A stretch of 64,000 nt of DNA from Salticus scenicus (GCA_963930645.1 OZ005651.1:332587527-332651526), one strand, 5' to 3'; counted from the stretch's first letter, positions 34,251 through 46,949 are shown. Notes: a model not told the origin generated them from the letters alone. Program-made: numbers and translations.

Positions 34251-35756
34251 GCTTATCTATCAATTTTTTTTATCAGTATGCCATAGATTTGTTGTGTAAT
34301 GAATTTGAAATATTTCTAAATATATTCGCAAGTAGTATAAACAGCAAAATTCATCGTAATTATTAAGAGGGCTGTTCATGCAGAAAAGACAATATAACAC
34401 ATTTACATGATTTAATTTTGGACGTCAGTGTGATTCGCACCGCGTAAGTTTGCATTTGATATTCTAATTTAATTTCCTATAAAGATGATGGAAATACCAT
34501 AATTAAATCCAGGTGTTTCGCAATTTTTTGCGTAATTGTTTTAACCGAGCATTCAGAATTCTACCTGACAAATCTGTTTTTCTTAAAGAGCGACCCAAAT
34601 ATATATTGGCCTATGGTCGGTGCGTTTGGGTTCTTCCAAATCTTTGAACAAGGAGATCGAAACTAGTTTCCTTCAACAGTATAAACCCAATAATATAATT
34701 TTCATCCTAAGATTTAATTAATGCTGCGACCGGTTTCCGAAGCAGAATTTATGATGCCCTAAAGGTATTTGCACGGAAAAAGTTACTTCTTCCTGAAATG
34801 TTTCTATTTTTCGATATTCGTAAACTTCTCAAATAGAAATTTATGGGATTTGTAAAATTGAATTCCTGTTCAATTATTTACTTACTAGAAATTATATATT
34901 TAACCCATAGCTACAGTCTTTGTAGTGTCTGACTCCTTGGAATTTATGTATTTTAGTGCGCGAGATAAATGTCACATTCAGGGCTGAGATGTTTCATCTG
35001 GATTCCAAGCTTTAATCTAAGATTTAGTTTGTATAATAGTATACATTTAACAAAGTTTGTGCTTTGTAAATCGAAGTTTGTATTATTAGTATTATTTTTT
35101 TAGGTGTATTTCTGTTACATAATTTAATTAACCCATTAAACACCGCTATATGAATCCCATTGAAAATTTATAAATTTTCGTATATTTTGGGTTTCAATGT
35201 TCATTTCTAATCATATCTAGTTAAAATAATTTTTTTAAAGAATTATTTTGTTAGAAGACATGTTTCCAAAATGGGAGATTCGACACCTAATTGGGGTATT
35301 AGAACAGATGTTAAAAAAACTACAAAACCCTTTTAAATTACTTTTTTTGATCCCTGTTTGTTATAATTTAAGAAAAGAATTGTTTTATTTCATATCCATT
35401 GTTTTAAACACCTGTACTCGAATGAGTTATTTTTGCTGATTTTTTTTTTTTCTTTGCTGATGTTTTGCAGAAAAACAAACATCTTTGTAATGTAACTTTT
35501 TTTTTTTAATTATTCAAACAAGCTTTTTGAAAAAATTACCAACGAAGCTAGGCGTTTCAATATTTAATGTGAAAAAGAAAAAATATATCTTAATTACTTG
35601 CAGGGGAAAAAAAAAAAAATTAAAAAAATTGTCCCTACAGCGGGAGCTTTGGCGCCTTTTTATCTTAGTAATTAAATATTTTATTTCAACAAGGCTCATT
35701 TTCAATCTCAAAAATAAATGTTTAATTTGTTAAGTTAAATAAATAAAAAAAATAAC
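34251..35756. other. AT-rich DNA, no gene seen
   Basis: No long frame. Short overlapping frames on both strands at 35514-35733 are in an A/T-run region. Nothing recognised. Confidence 0.55.
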
Positions 35757-35910
35757 GAGAGAGAATGCTTACTAAAATAAAAGGCGACATGTTCAAAAAG
35801 CAGAATTCGAAATATTTCCTTTTTGAATGCGATATCCTTATTATAATAGATGCCCTAAAAGTCCCATAGGATTTACATAAACAGAAAGAGAGAGTACATT
35901 TGACAGATGT
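35757..35910. repeat. Single-arm copy of the 26.6-kb foldback family
   Basis: GAATGCTTACTAAAATAAAA, GGCGACATGTTCAAAAAGCA and GAATTCGAAATAT follow the order of the right arm at 26880-26950 (TTGCTTACTAAGCTAAAGGG, TGACATATTCAAAAGACAGA, ATTCGAAAACTTG). It ends near AGAAAGAGAGAG, as that arm does. No inverted partner is nearby. Confidence 0.65.
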
Positions 35911-37565
35911 GCAGTTCTAATGCGTAGCTGCCAAAATTTCAATTTTCTAAATACGATTTAACACCACTTTTCAAATTAGAAATCTCTCGTGTTAATTTTC
36001 TGCGATTTAAATAGGTTGAAAATTATTATAGTAAAAGTAATGGTTATGAAGTTCTTCAAAATCTTGGGAGTGTTCGCACCTGTGTTAATGACGACGTAAT
36101 AAATAAAGATGTGTTGTATAATCATATTACAATATACTTTTCAATTTTTTATTAATAAATAAACGTATTTACTTTTCAACGTTCCCGTAATGTCATTTTT
36201 CTAACAAAGAAATTAATACAAAACTGAAATTTTACATTAATGACATCAAAATAATATAAAATTAAGTTTTGATGCTAGGAAAATCAAAAGCTACGTCTTG
36301 ATTTTTCCTTTGTTGGAAATAAAAAGTACGTGAGATGAATGAATTAATAATGCCCCAGAACGTTAAATACGACTACTTAAATTATCATAAAATTTATTTC
36401 AACCTTGGAATTTTAAAAGCTTTATTAGAACAGTACTGAGAGAGGTTATCAGTATGTTTTTTAATGGGGTACATGTTTTGCAGTGCTTTTTAGTTCCTAG
36501 TAAGAACACTTTAAGTTTCAGTTGGGTGGCTATAATAGACAAGTCTTGATAACTCCAAAGTAATAAATATTATTATTCTCGCTACAATACCTCGAAAAAT
36601 GAACGTTCCTACATTCTCTGAATTAATCTATTTCAGTGAATATGTTATCTTAATAAAATAAATATTCGCTCGGCTAAAAAGTTGAGTGTCTGGACATTTT
36701 TTTTCTCTGATTCTACACTGATATCCTTTTCAGCGTTGAAACATCTGCAGTAAATAAAGCTAAAAATATATCAACCGACAGTGTAAGATCTGTTCTTTTC
36801 CTGAAACGCAATTATGTATTTCCCTGTAGGCGAGCAAAATGAATTATGTAAGATATTAAAGACTTCTTTTGTTAAAAAAAAAAAACCCATGTTTTTACTC
36901 TAAATTAAATCTTGTTTAGAATTTTGTGATCTTCCCATTCCCAAGTACAATATATAACCATCTGAAATCACACCAAATGCGTTTCAACTTCCATTTCTTG
37001 ACATTATTATTATTATTTTTTACAAAATTTGCGCTAGACCTGGGGTAATGATATGAGCAATTTCTTTGAAAAATTCATTGCACTCGAGCTATAAAATTAT
37101 GTCTGAAACATTTCAAATAATGTTTTTAAATTTGTCATATATATATTAATTAAAAAAAAAAAAAAAAAAAAAAAAACTTTGTAAGAAACTTTTGCCGTTT
37201 ATATTACAATTTTTGTAACCACTTCAGAACAGTCCTTCTATAATTCAATATCGAACTGAAATATTTCAGAGATGGACATTAAAATTTTCATTAATTTTAA
37301 TATGCACGCTACATACGCATGGAAACAGAACCTCGAAGTATTGTTATAATTACATCATCCGATATATTTATTAAATATTCAAAAAAAAAAAAAAAAAAGG
37401 AACACTTAAGACTTAAAAAAAAAAAAAAAAGTATAAGGCATTTAAAATATTTAATCCTTTATAAAATTTGCTCAAAATTCCATAAAAGTTGTAAAAGGAT
37501 TGTATGTAATTAAATTTCGTTAATGATTTACAGATTAGTGTGCTGGATTCCAAGAGCATTTCGAG
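35911..37565. other. AT-rich DNA, no gene seen
   Basis: A poly-A at 37152-37176 and two A runs near 37381-37432. At 35924 GTAGCTGCCAAAATTT resembles the TAGCTGCCAA terminus of the element at 57001, but the other end is not convincing. Confidence 0.5.
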
Positions 37566-37799
37566 GCCCACCAGCGGCCGAGTAGTTCTGCACTCAAAGC
37601 TGGTAGATGGGAAGTACCAGGTTCGATCCTAGGTCGCGCTCATCGACCTAGTCGTTCGGAGTTTTCCGTGGTTATCTCCGAAACTGGTTTAAATACGGGC
37701 TAGGATCCCTTAGAAAGACCTCCATGGAAGGCATTCCACCTATAGGCATAGGACCCTAGCTTAGTCAGTTGGCCTTATACCCTACAACCAACCAACCAT
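37566..37799 (+). mobile_element. tRNA-derived SINE, leucine/serine type, full length with AACC tail
   Basis: CAGCGGCCGAGTAGTTCTGC (A box), ACCAGGTTCGATCCTAGG (B box), GTCGTTCGGAGTTTTCCGTG, TAAATACGGGCTAGGATC, AGACCTCCATGGAAGGCATT, TAGGACCCTAGCTTAGTCAG, then the tail CAACCAACCAACC. This is the most complete copy in the window and the only one whose AACC tail is intact. Confidence 0.9.
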
Positions 37800-37967
37800 C
37801 CAAGAGTATTTCTCGACACAGCGAACTGTATGCAATTATGTATGTTAAAGAAATCAGCCATATTATTGATGATATTTATTAACTAAGAAAAGAATGTTTG
37901 CAAGCTAGAAATGCCAAAAATATTACGCAGGTGCGAGATGAAGGCACATCTTAAGATCTGGGATGAC

Positions 37968-38631
37968 CAAGGCTCCAGGAATTTGGGGGAAAAAAAAAAA
38001 AAACTGGTTGCCAGCAAAAATTTCTGGTAGCCAGTAAAAAATATCTCTCCACCTTTTTTTTTTTTTTTTTTTTTTTTACTTGAATATAGAAATTAAAATT
38101 CTATGCATAAAAACTAAATATTTACTGGGCTAGAATGATACACCAGAAAAACCTGTTTACTTTTAACATAATAAAACCAGCTTAATTATTTTCACAAACA
38201 CGTACAACATCGGCATGGATACATCATTACACCGGCCTACGAATCAGCACCAGGTTGTTAAGCATGCGCAAACAAGAGCAGTGTAAACCAATTACCTAAA
38301 ACGGTGCACTCATTTAACACAGAGTTGTAAAACATGCATGAAGAAAAGTGGTGTAAATATAAAATAGTGTATTCATTCAACACAGTGTTTCAAAACGTAG
38401 TGAGGAGAGGGAATCAAAGTAACAAGAGTTACACTACATCGAGAGTGCAATAGGAGCCGATTTTGAGACCAACTTTTTCACCAAAATATGAAATTAAAAA
38501 AAAAAAAACTCGCCTTTTTTTTTTTTTTTTTTTTTTTTTATTATTTTCCCCCCAAGTTCAAAACATAGTCGCTATAGTTAAAATATATTGGTCGCCAATG
38601 GCAACCAGGCGACCGTATTTCACAAGCTCTG
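37968..38631. mobile_element. hAT-like non-autonomous element
   Basis: Left CAAGGCTCCAGGAA and right TTCACAAGCTCTG are imperfect inverted termini. Flanking octamers GGGATGAC (37960-37967) and GTGTTGAC (38632-38639) match at 6 of 8. Inner CTGGTTGCCAGC on the left pairs with GGCAACCAGGCG on the right. The middle (38200-38410) has repeated GTGTAAAY...ATTYAACACAGWGTTKYAAAAC-style units about 75 bases long. Several A/T runs interrupt. No transposase is seen. Confidence 0.55.
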
Positions 38632-39156
38632 GTGTTGACTAGTGTGCAAGTTGTAAGTAGCTTGTGAATTTAGTCTGTACCTGCTCTAGATTTTTTTACT
38701 TATATTACCATAATATTTGTCCCAAATAAGACTAGATTATTAAAGATTTGAGTAGACCATACTGAAATATAAAAATTGTAAAGTTAGTTGATTAGAAAAT
38801 CTCTAGTTTTACGTTTGAGAAAACCATGCTGTTTAAAGATGCCTTAGAAAAAATATACGATCAATATAATGTTATATTAATACAAAAATAAAATATTGAG
38901 TTCCTACTTTAAAAATTCTCTCTCTAATCTTCAACAATTTTTTAAGTGCATTTATTTTTGAAAATTTCAATTTTGTTTTTTCGACGTTTCAACCATGCAG
39001 GTTAAAGACACTTCTGTTATGATAGTTTTCGATATTTTAGCAGAATATTGTTTTTAAATTTTAAAATAATTAATCAGCTAAAAAATACTGTCATCGAAAT
39101 CTCAGTGAAATTTTAGTTTTTCATACAAAGATAAACTTTTAAACTAATCATTAAGG

Positions 39157-39188
<32 letters not shown>

Positions 39189-39391
39189 TTTTATTTTTTA
39201 ACAAGCAGTCTTTTAAAGATTAATCTTTGGTATTTTTAAAAATAAAATTATTCAACCAGATAAACTTTTATGTTGGAATACTTTTTAAAAGAACATTTTT
39301 AAATTGTTTTTACTTTTTGAAAATCATCTTGTGAAAAGATATGTTCTCTTAAAAGGTATTCGTGGTAAAATATTACTTTTCTTTCTTTCTT

Positions 39392-39424
<33 letters not shown>

Positions 39425-39664
39425 CCCATTTAAAGAAAAAAAAAAAAAGTTTTTGAAGTAGTTTTTGGTATCTTTATTTCATTTTTTAGATTAAACAAAA
39501 CAAAATATTTTAAAATATTTTACTGTATATTATTTATTTATAATATATTCGATTATATGTATTCGAATATATCATAAATATAATATTCGAATATATTCCA
39601 GATTGTTAGAAATACAAAACGCAATTTTAAATTTACCGCGTAACGATTGCCTAGAATATTAATA
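38632..39664. other. AT-rich DNA, no gene seen
   Basis: Long A run (39155-39183) and T run (39397-39421), and an AT-rich near-palindrome with repeated ATTCGAATATAT words near 39540-39600. Confidence 0.6.
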
Positions 39665-39881
39665 CAGTCGGTAACAAAAGTCTCCGAACGCTAGCAAAAA
39701 ATTCTATATAAAAAAAAGTACACTTAATACAATTTTGTTAAATAAATCCTTGTCGAATCATGTTTTTAGACTGACTAAGAACAGGATTCGACAAGGATTT
39801 ATGGAACAAAACTGTATTAAGTGTACTTTTTTTTTTACATAGGAATTTTTGCTAGTGTTCGGAGATTTTCGTTACCGATTG
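39665..39881. mobile_element. Tc1/mariner-type foldback MITE (copy 1)
   Basis: TA (39663-39664) then CAGTCGGTAACAAAAGTCTC; the right end is GGAGATTTTCGTTACCGATT then G and TA. Terminal repeats extend almost to the centre: CTAGCAAAAAATTCTATATA pairs with ACATAGGAATTTTTGCTAG, and CCTTGTCGAATCATG pairs with GGATTCGACAAGG. The whole 217 bases can therefore form one hairpin. Copies at 50407-50620 and 55949-56014. Confidence 0.9.
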
Positions 39882-40192
39882 TACCTAGAACAGGAACAAT
39901 GGATTTTTAGTTTCAATTAACATATTCTGAAAAAATCACCAAAGCAGTTACAAAGTTATGTTAAAACTACAGAAAAGTAAGGTATATGTAGGTTTTTATA
40001 AATCAGTTAAAGTTACGTTTTATTTTCTATATTTTGATGTAAAAATATTTTTATTCGGATGTTACTTTTTAAGATTCATTTAATAAATTAGTCGTGTTAG
40101 TAGGATTGGGTCAGTAAGGATAATAAAAGAATCCCTGGATCCAAAAATAACATTACCTGATTCTGCGACTGAGTTAAAGCACTTTTGATATA
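39882..40192. other. AT-rich DNA, no gene seen
   Basis: A 310-base spacer between two TA-target elements, with no structure noticed. Confidence 0.6.
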
Positions 40193-40747
40193 CAGTGAAA
40201 CCTGAATAATTCGAACTTGTTTAATTCGAAATTCTGGATAATTCGAACTTTTTACTTGGTCCCTTGAATTTTGTATTAAAATAATGTTAAAAAATCGTGG
40301 ATAATTCGAATTCTATTTTGGATAATTCGAATTTTTCGTACGATTACTTTTAAAATATTACTGTAAAATTTGTTCCCGAGATTTTTCTCAGCTAATATAT
40401 TTTAAGTCTTTCAAAAGAAGGATAAGGAAATACAAGAGAAGCCCCTAACTAGTGCATCAGAAGATATGATGCATATGTATGAACTTTGAGGGGTTTTTTT
40501 AATTGAAAATCATGTCTAATGAAGAAGATTCTATTTTTGTATCAAGTTATATGCTGTGACACAAAGATAGTACTTAAAGAAGAAATAAAAAATAAATATC
40601 TGACTATTTATTAAAAAGTGTTAAATAATTAAGCTCGTAAAAAATATTGATTTAATGGTGTGTGTGTGGGGGGGGGGGGTGTAGCAGTATTCTTAGATAT
40701 AAAGTTCATGTGTTAAATCTTTGATCGTAGAGTTTTAATTTTTTAAC

Positions 40748-40789
<42 letters not shown>

Positions 40790-40887
40790 TTTTTTTTTTT
40801 TGACAAAATAGTATATGTAATTCGAATTTTTGGATATTTCGATTTTTTTTCTGGTCCCTTCAACTTCGAATTATCCAAGTTCTACTG
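40193..40887. mobile_element. pogo/Tigger-like non-autonomous element
   Basis: TA (40191-40192) then CAGTGAAACCTGAATAATTC; right end GAATTATCCAAGTTCTACTG then TA. GGATAATTCGAA repeats several times inside the left end (about 40206, 40243, 40309) and once near the right. TTCGAACTTTTTACTTGGTC pairs with the right-hand TTTCTGGTCCCTTCAACTTC region. ATAATTCGAA-rich termini with TA targets are typical of pogo/Tigger elements. The centre has a G run and a TC microsatellite (40751-40782) followed by T. No transposase frame. Confidence 0.8.
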
Positions 40888-41222
40888 TATCTGGATTGGA
40901 AATTACGCTTGACATTGTGCTTTTAATTACGAAGCTGCGTAATTAACCTTAGATAAGTAAACTTAAATCAGTGTTATTCTGTAGCTACTCATTCAACTCG
41001 TAAACTATGAATTAAAAACAAGTGTATTTTCATACTTCCTTTATTTTAAATTAGAATATCCTAAGAGAATTATTATAATATTTCAATTAAAAAACAGAAA
41101 AGTGGTAAAAATTAGCGTTTGTACTCTTAGCAAATAAAGTGAGTAAAATGAGAGCATCTCGAGTTCACAAAACTGGCAGAGATGGGTTATTAGACAAATG
41201 TTAAGTTAACTAGAACAGTGTT
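40888..41222. other. AT-rich DNA, no gene seen
   Basis: No structure or frame noticed. Confidence 0.6.
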
Positions 41223-41400
41223 AAGTAATAAGTACAAAAAGTTGAATAAACACAATAAAATGCAAGAACTCGCAACAATTGTTTCAGGTCGAAAGAAGAT
41301 ACGACCCTTCGTCAGACGAGCAAATTAGGCAAAGTAGCAACAGTTTTTGCGAGTTCTTGCATTTTATGGTGTTTATTCAAAGTTTTGTACTTATTACTTT
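41223..41400. repeat. Compact foldback, arms about 55 bp
   Basis: AAGTAATAAGTACAAAAAGT, TGAATAAACACAATAAAATG and CAAGAACTCGCAA on the left pair with TTGCGAGTTCTTG, CATTTTATGGTGTTTATTCA and AAGTTTTGTACTTATTACTT on the right. The 65-base loop (41276-41340) contains GGTCGAAAGAAGATACGACC, itself a short hairpin. The frame 41279-41518 starts in the loop and is incidental. Confidence 0.85.
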
Positions 41401-44400
41401 TAAACGCAATTTTTGTGGTATATATAAATATATTTTTTATAATAGGGCAGTGTTGCCCACTTGCAGGGATTTTTTTTATTTAATCTCCACTAATTTTGAA
41501 GAAAGATATTTGATATAAATAAAAGTCTATTGGACAGACATATAGACAAATATTACAATAAAAAAAATTAATGATGGATATTGAGTATAAAATATTATTA
41601 ATCTATTTGTCATTACTCTTTTTCAATGTATGCACTGAAAATTTCATGCATTTTAAAAACCAATTTTTCATGTTTTATGGTATGGAGAATCTAATTTTTT
41701 TCTGGCCACCAGAAAAATTTGCTGTCCTGTCCTTCGGGTTATATATTTCTTCACTCTTCTCTACTGTTTCGAAGACTCACATTTGAGCACGCATAAAAAG
41801 GGTAGCCAAGTTGAAATTAATACTTTCAGATTTATCAACTTTTCGGTTATCATCCTGTATTACCTATTTTTCTTATCTTTGTTTATATTGTTGGTCCACA
41901 AATCTTCTTTAAAGACGAACATTCTCAATATTTGCGATATCAGTCAGCTGTAGATTAAAATGGATCTCCAGGAATTTCTGGCTGGCGTTAGATGTGAAAA
42001 CAGCTGTTTCTCTTTAATATTGTCATCGCTTTGTTTTGTTTCAGTTTTTCACAGCCAAGTTTTATACATGTACACAAAATACGAAGATGTATTAATTTAT
42101 ATTGAATTATTTTCTTAAACTGTTTTCAGCGTGCATACAAACACAGAAAAAAAAGGGGGGGGGGAGGAGGAGGATTATTAAGAGTTTGACTTCTTCGAAA
42201 TAATTTTATCTCTAACTATTGTTTCCTTTCGCATTTCATACTCATTTGTGCGTTTTTTTAAATCAAATATTATTAAAAGAATGGTCACGCATTCGTGTGT
42301 ATTATTACAGAGGAATGATTATTAGGATATTAAGTTTTTTTTTTTTTTATTATTAAATTTGAACCACAGTTAATTTGTTATTCTACCCCCGCGGAAAAAA
42401 AAAAAAAAAAAAAAAAAAAATAGTTTTAGAAATTACGGGCAGCAGTTGACATGAGAATCAGTATTTTCCCCTGTTTCATATTCAATGATCATAAACAATT
42501 AGGTCAATGATTCTTAACTGTTCGAAAAAAAAATCAGCCAAAAACTAATAATATATTTTTTAAAAAGTATTGCGTGCACTAAGTAAACAATAAATAAGCA
42601 GATTTGCTCAAATACCCTTTTACAAATAAAAATAAAAGTGTGAAACTTCTTTTAATGTACAACTTGGAGAGGAAGAAAATGTGCTATTTATTTGTGTATG
42701 TATATGAAAAAAAGATACTAAATACAAAAATTTTATATTAATAAAATATACGTGAGAAAAATCCTTATTAAACTGAATTTGAATTATACTTTGACAATAA
42801 AAAGTTATTGGGACATAATGTTATTTTGGTTGTCATTTTCTGTCTTATTTAAAAATATTAAAACTTTTATAATTTATAATAACACTAATAATAAAAAATC
42901 CAATGAAAATTTGTTTTAGAAATTAAAAAAATGCAAAAAATTGTTTTAAAAGTGCCTGGAAATGCCAAAGATAGTAGTATGAAATTTCGTTTCCATGCAA
43001 TTAAAAAACATCAAGAAATTGTTATATTCTTATGTATAGAATTAGTGACTCCAAGAGAAGAAAATGCTAATTACCCTATTAACGATATAGCAAGGCTTTT
43101 TTTTTTTTTTTTAACTGATTGGAGGTTTTTTACTCTTACAGATATTCTGTATTGAATTTACTCTAAATTTAATTACACCCTGTCACTGATGTTGCATGAT
43201 ATATTAGTCATCTATCTAAAAAATACCTGTGTTAGCTATATATTTAGCTTGCAGTAGATAAACTATTAGTTTGACGTTTATATTCTTGTGGTCATCTAAA
43301 TACCTACAAGAATGTTTGTGTAATTACTGATTATATTTATATGGGTGTGTTATTATAGTTTACTATAAATTGGCTGTTTCGTAAAGTTAATTGTCATTGT
43401 CACCCAAATTTACATTGACAGTTATATTCAAACCTGAATTAAAAAGTTCTGCACATTATAAATTGGAGTTTCATTTTGCGCATGATATAAATGATTAGAG
43501 GATGTGTATAACTAGTGATTTTCTTTACAGATGCAAGGTTTTTACAGTTTTGTTTTTCTTAGTTTCAGTTGTATTTTCCAGTTTGACGTTTAAATGTTCC
43601 TGGCTTTCTGGCCAAAGTTTTATGGGGTAGGAATATTTTTTTTTCTGTGTATCAGTTTAAACTGTCCCTTTCGTGAATACTTTTTCATTTTTCGGATATA
43701 ATTTCTTTAGTTCACTAACAGTACAAGTGGAAATTCAATCCATGGTATTTGACAGGAAATTCTTCACTCCAGGAAAATGCTGATTGGATATAGATTAAAT
43801 TTCATTGTGTAAGCGGTTGTAGGAAATGTTTTTGTAATCTCCCCCCTTTTTTTGAGATGATGTATTTTAGGTTTCATCATTTCTTGTTAACACAATCTAA
43901 CAATGCTTGCATAGTAAGATCAGCTATTTTATAGTTGCGCACTTTTTTTTTTTTTTCTTCCCATTTAGAAGTAGTTTTTGAATGTCCGCATCCGCACAGT
44001 CTAACCTTGAATTGATGATTTTAAGAAGAAAGGCATTTTTTAAGAACTGGGATTAAATTCGGTTTTCTGATCGATTTTAACAACCGCGCGAAAGTGTCTT
44101 ATTAAAATAAATAACACAATTTTTATATTTTCTTTGTATAATCTTGAAAGGATCTGTTTTGTTTCCTGATTTGACATATAATAAAAATAAATAAATAAAA
44201 ATACACCCCCTCCCCCCCCCCCCACACAAGGATTGACTCAATTTATATACTAATATTCCGATTTATATGCCATAAAAGGTAATGGTTAAAATTTGTTGCT
44301 TAAAATTTTTAACACTTTTAAAATTTACTAGTACTAGTGTGTTCAGGATTATAGTACTTAAAGGCATTATCGGAACATTTTTTCAAAATTTCATCTTCAG

Positions 44401-44461
44401 ACATGATTGAATGTCCTAATGTAGTTATATAATAAAAGCTATTCAGAAAAGTGTAACCTTA
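41401..44461. other. AT-rich DNA, no gene seen
   Basis: About 3 kb. Contains a G-rich run near 42154-42171, poly-A 42397-42420, T runs near 43098 and 43945, and a C-rich run near 44206-44222. The 74-residue frame at 42931-43155 has a plausible mixed composition for its first 55 residues but then enters a poly-T (F) tract. No domain recognised, so no call. Confidence 0.5.
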
Positions 44462-44610
44462 CACTGTAAAAAATATGTCCTATTTGCTGCCAGAAATTCT
44501 CTGATATTTGAGAAAATACGCGTAATTTACGAAAAAATTACGTTGTTAGAACGTATTTTTTGTAATTACAGAAAATTTCCGGCAGCAAATAGGGCATATT
44601 TTTTACAGTG
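44462..44610. mobile_element. 149-bp foldback MITE, CACTGTAAAAAATATG ends, TA target
   Basis: TA (44460-44461) then CACTGTAAAAAATATGTCCT and ATTTGCTGCCAGAAATT; right AATTTCCGGCAGCAAAT, then AGGGCATATTTTTTACAGTG and TA (44611-44612). Arms continue inward through AATACGCGTAATTT / AATTACAG-like blocks around TTACGTTGTTAGAACGTA. CACTG termini with TA are shared with the MITE at 17240, but the interiors are unrelated. Confidence 0.9.
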
Positions 44611-44612
44611 TA

Positions 44613-45403
44613 GTCTTCCAACTAATTCTAATTAAATCCATTTTAAAATTTTGAATTTGCATTTTAGTATTTTTAGCCACCCGTGCATGTTTTACTTAAA
44701 ATTTAATATAATAAATAACTGCATGACTCATGAAACATAAAAATAAATAAATAAATAAATAAATAAAAAAGGGAATTTTTAGCATCGATATTTTGTATTA
44801 GTAGGAATTTAATTTAAAAAACTGATTGTTAAATCTTCAAAATGATAACTAGATGTTATCAGTACTATAAATTAATATTTGTAGTACAGATAATACCAAG
44901 TCGGGATTAATCATTCATAAGTAGCTGGCTGGCTTAACATTTATCAGAATGTCTTTTACATTTTATAGAATAAACTACTGGTGATATTTATGATATCTAA
45001 TCGAAAAGAGGTTTCGTAATCACTGTCTAACATTTTTGAATGCTGTTATAACAAAACAATTTAAAAGGGTATATTCCTATTTTTGACGAAATTTTGATTT
45101 TTAAAACAGAATATGTCCGTGTTTGACATTTTGAACTGTTTTATTTTCTTCTATTATTGCCATCAATTAATTTGCACCAGAAATTGCCTAAATTTGTCTA
45201 AAAAGAATTGCATATTTATTTTTTTATATTTAGTACGACAAGACTATTTCTTTCAGACAACGATTTTGCGTTGTCACCATTTTGTGGTGTTCCACTTCCA
45301 AGTATACCAGGATACCTGCTAATATCCAGTTTTACCCTTTAATTTCTTAAACTATCTTAAAATATTTAGGAATTTTATTAATACACACCAATCGTAAAAA
45401 TTC
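44613..45403. other. AT-rich DNA, no gene seen
   Basis: AAAT tract at 44741-44767. The 69-residue frame 45113-45322 is not recognisable. Confidence 0.55.
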
Positions 45404-45766
45404 ATTTTAAGTAGTTTGTGGAGTACAAGATTATTATTTTTTTTATACCAACTATGTGAAAAATGACAGAGCTGGGAATCGAACCCTGGCCCTCCACTTA
45501 ACGCGCGGATGCCTTTTCACTGAGCCACCCTGACTGATAACCAGCTCGACATTTCTCACATAATAACCGTTACATCTGCGTTTGCAGATGTGGTGACCTT
45601 GTCAACGGTTATTATGAAAGAAGTGGTGAACTGGTTATCAGCCAGAGTGGCTCAGTGGAAGAACATCCGCACATTAAGCGGCGAGCCCGAGTTCGATTCC
45701 CAGTTCTAGCATTTTTCCCATAGTTGGTATAAAAAAATCAACTTTATATTCCAAACTACTTAAAAT
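45404..45766. mobile_element. 363-bp palindrome carrying two head-to-head tRNA-like sequences
   Basis: Outer arms ATTTTAAGTAGTTTGTGGAG and CCAAACTACTTAAAAT pair. TTTTTATACCAACTATGTGA pairs with CCATAGTTGGTATAAAAAAA. The right arm (45640-45712) holds a tRNA-like domain: AGAGTGGCTCAGTGGAAGAA (A box) and GAGTTCGATTCCCAG (B box). The left arm holds the same domain inverted (CTGGGAATCGAACCC ... TTCACTGAGCCACCCTG). Each domain is itself bracketed by short inverted repeats (ATGTGAAAAATGACAGAGCT with GCTCGACATTTCTCACAT), and the centre is a perfect hairpin, ACATCTGC GTTT GCAGATGT (45572-45591), within AATAACCGTT / AACGGTTATT. It is thus a palindrome of palindromes. A single unit with a different core lies at 30429-30539. 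Confidence 0.85.
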
Positions 45767-46904
45767 ATTTCATAAAATCCGTAAAAATTTTTTACTTTTC
45801 TTCATTTTTTTTTTTTTTTTTAAGTCACAAGGTAGTTATATAAATTAGTCCTGTCGTGCTAAATTAAATTCTGTCGGACATTTTTTTTTTTTGGGGGGGG
45901 GGGGGGGGCAAATGACACCATTCGTAACTTGATGTAATTTAAATTTTTTGATCGACATTACATGTGAATACAAAATAAGATGATTCATGTCAAGTATTAA
46001 CTCGTCCAATACTGAGTCGGGCTTTCTTAATCATATTCTACATTCAATATCGAAGATATAGCATACTGTTTGAAAATGATTACCATTACGAACATTTTTT
46101 AAGAAATATGCTAGTAAATCAATTATTTCACTATGTTTCCTTTTTCAAAAAATTCGAAAATTTGATTAAAATACAGTAAGATATTTTGAAATGGTTTAAA
46201 ACTTCATATGAATTATCTTTAAAATAACGTAATTTTGTATGGTACGTACATAACATGTGTTTAGCCTAATTTTACCCAATATTTGCTTGAATGCTCTATT
46301 GTCATTCCAAATTATACTTTTAATGCAAATTAGGAGTAGAAAAGCATACAATAATATTGGACATTTAGTATGTCTTACTCATATTTGTTTTTTAATTTAC
46401 ATATTAATTGTATTAATAATAATAGTAAAAACGTAAATATTAGTTTTGAATATAATTTCAAAAACTCATAACGGTTTGAAAAACCGGTAATTGGATTAAA
46501 AATATTTACCTGAAGAAAAGATATAGAAGGAAATTTTTCTTGAGTCCTCGAATATAGTTCAGTTGTCAGTCTTCGATAGTGCAATTATAATGGATGCAGT
46601 GTTTTAATCATTGTTTATTTCAAATAACCGGTTAATTATTCAAGAAGCAATATATTTTTTAGGATTTCTAAAATACCATGTGCTTGTCTTGTGTTAAAAT
46701 ATTGGATGTTCCAATGTTCCAATAGTTGAAGTATTTATTATGAAGCCCAATTATTTACAATTAACAGATAATCATTTAATCTCTCATCCATTTGACCATT
46801 TTTATAAAATAATAATGCATAAAACTGCTTACATTGGCTTTTGTGGGAAATTGTTCATCTGTTTATATGTTTCGTTCTCATTCTTATTGTTATTATAGCT
46901 ATCA

Positions 46905-46949
<45 letters not shown>

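Noticed and set aside
42931..43155. 74-codon frame that looks protein-like for its first 55 residues
   Set aside because: It runs into a poly-T tract and has no recognisable domain, so no call is possible.
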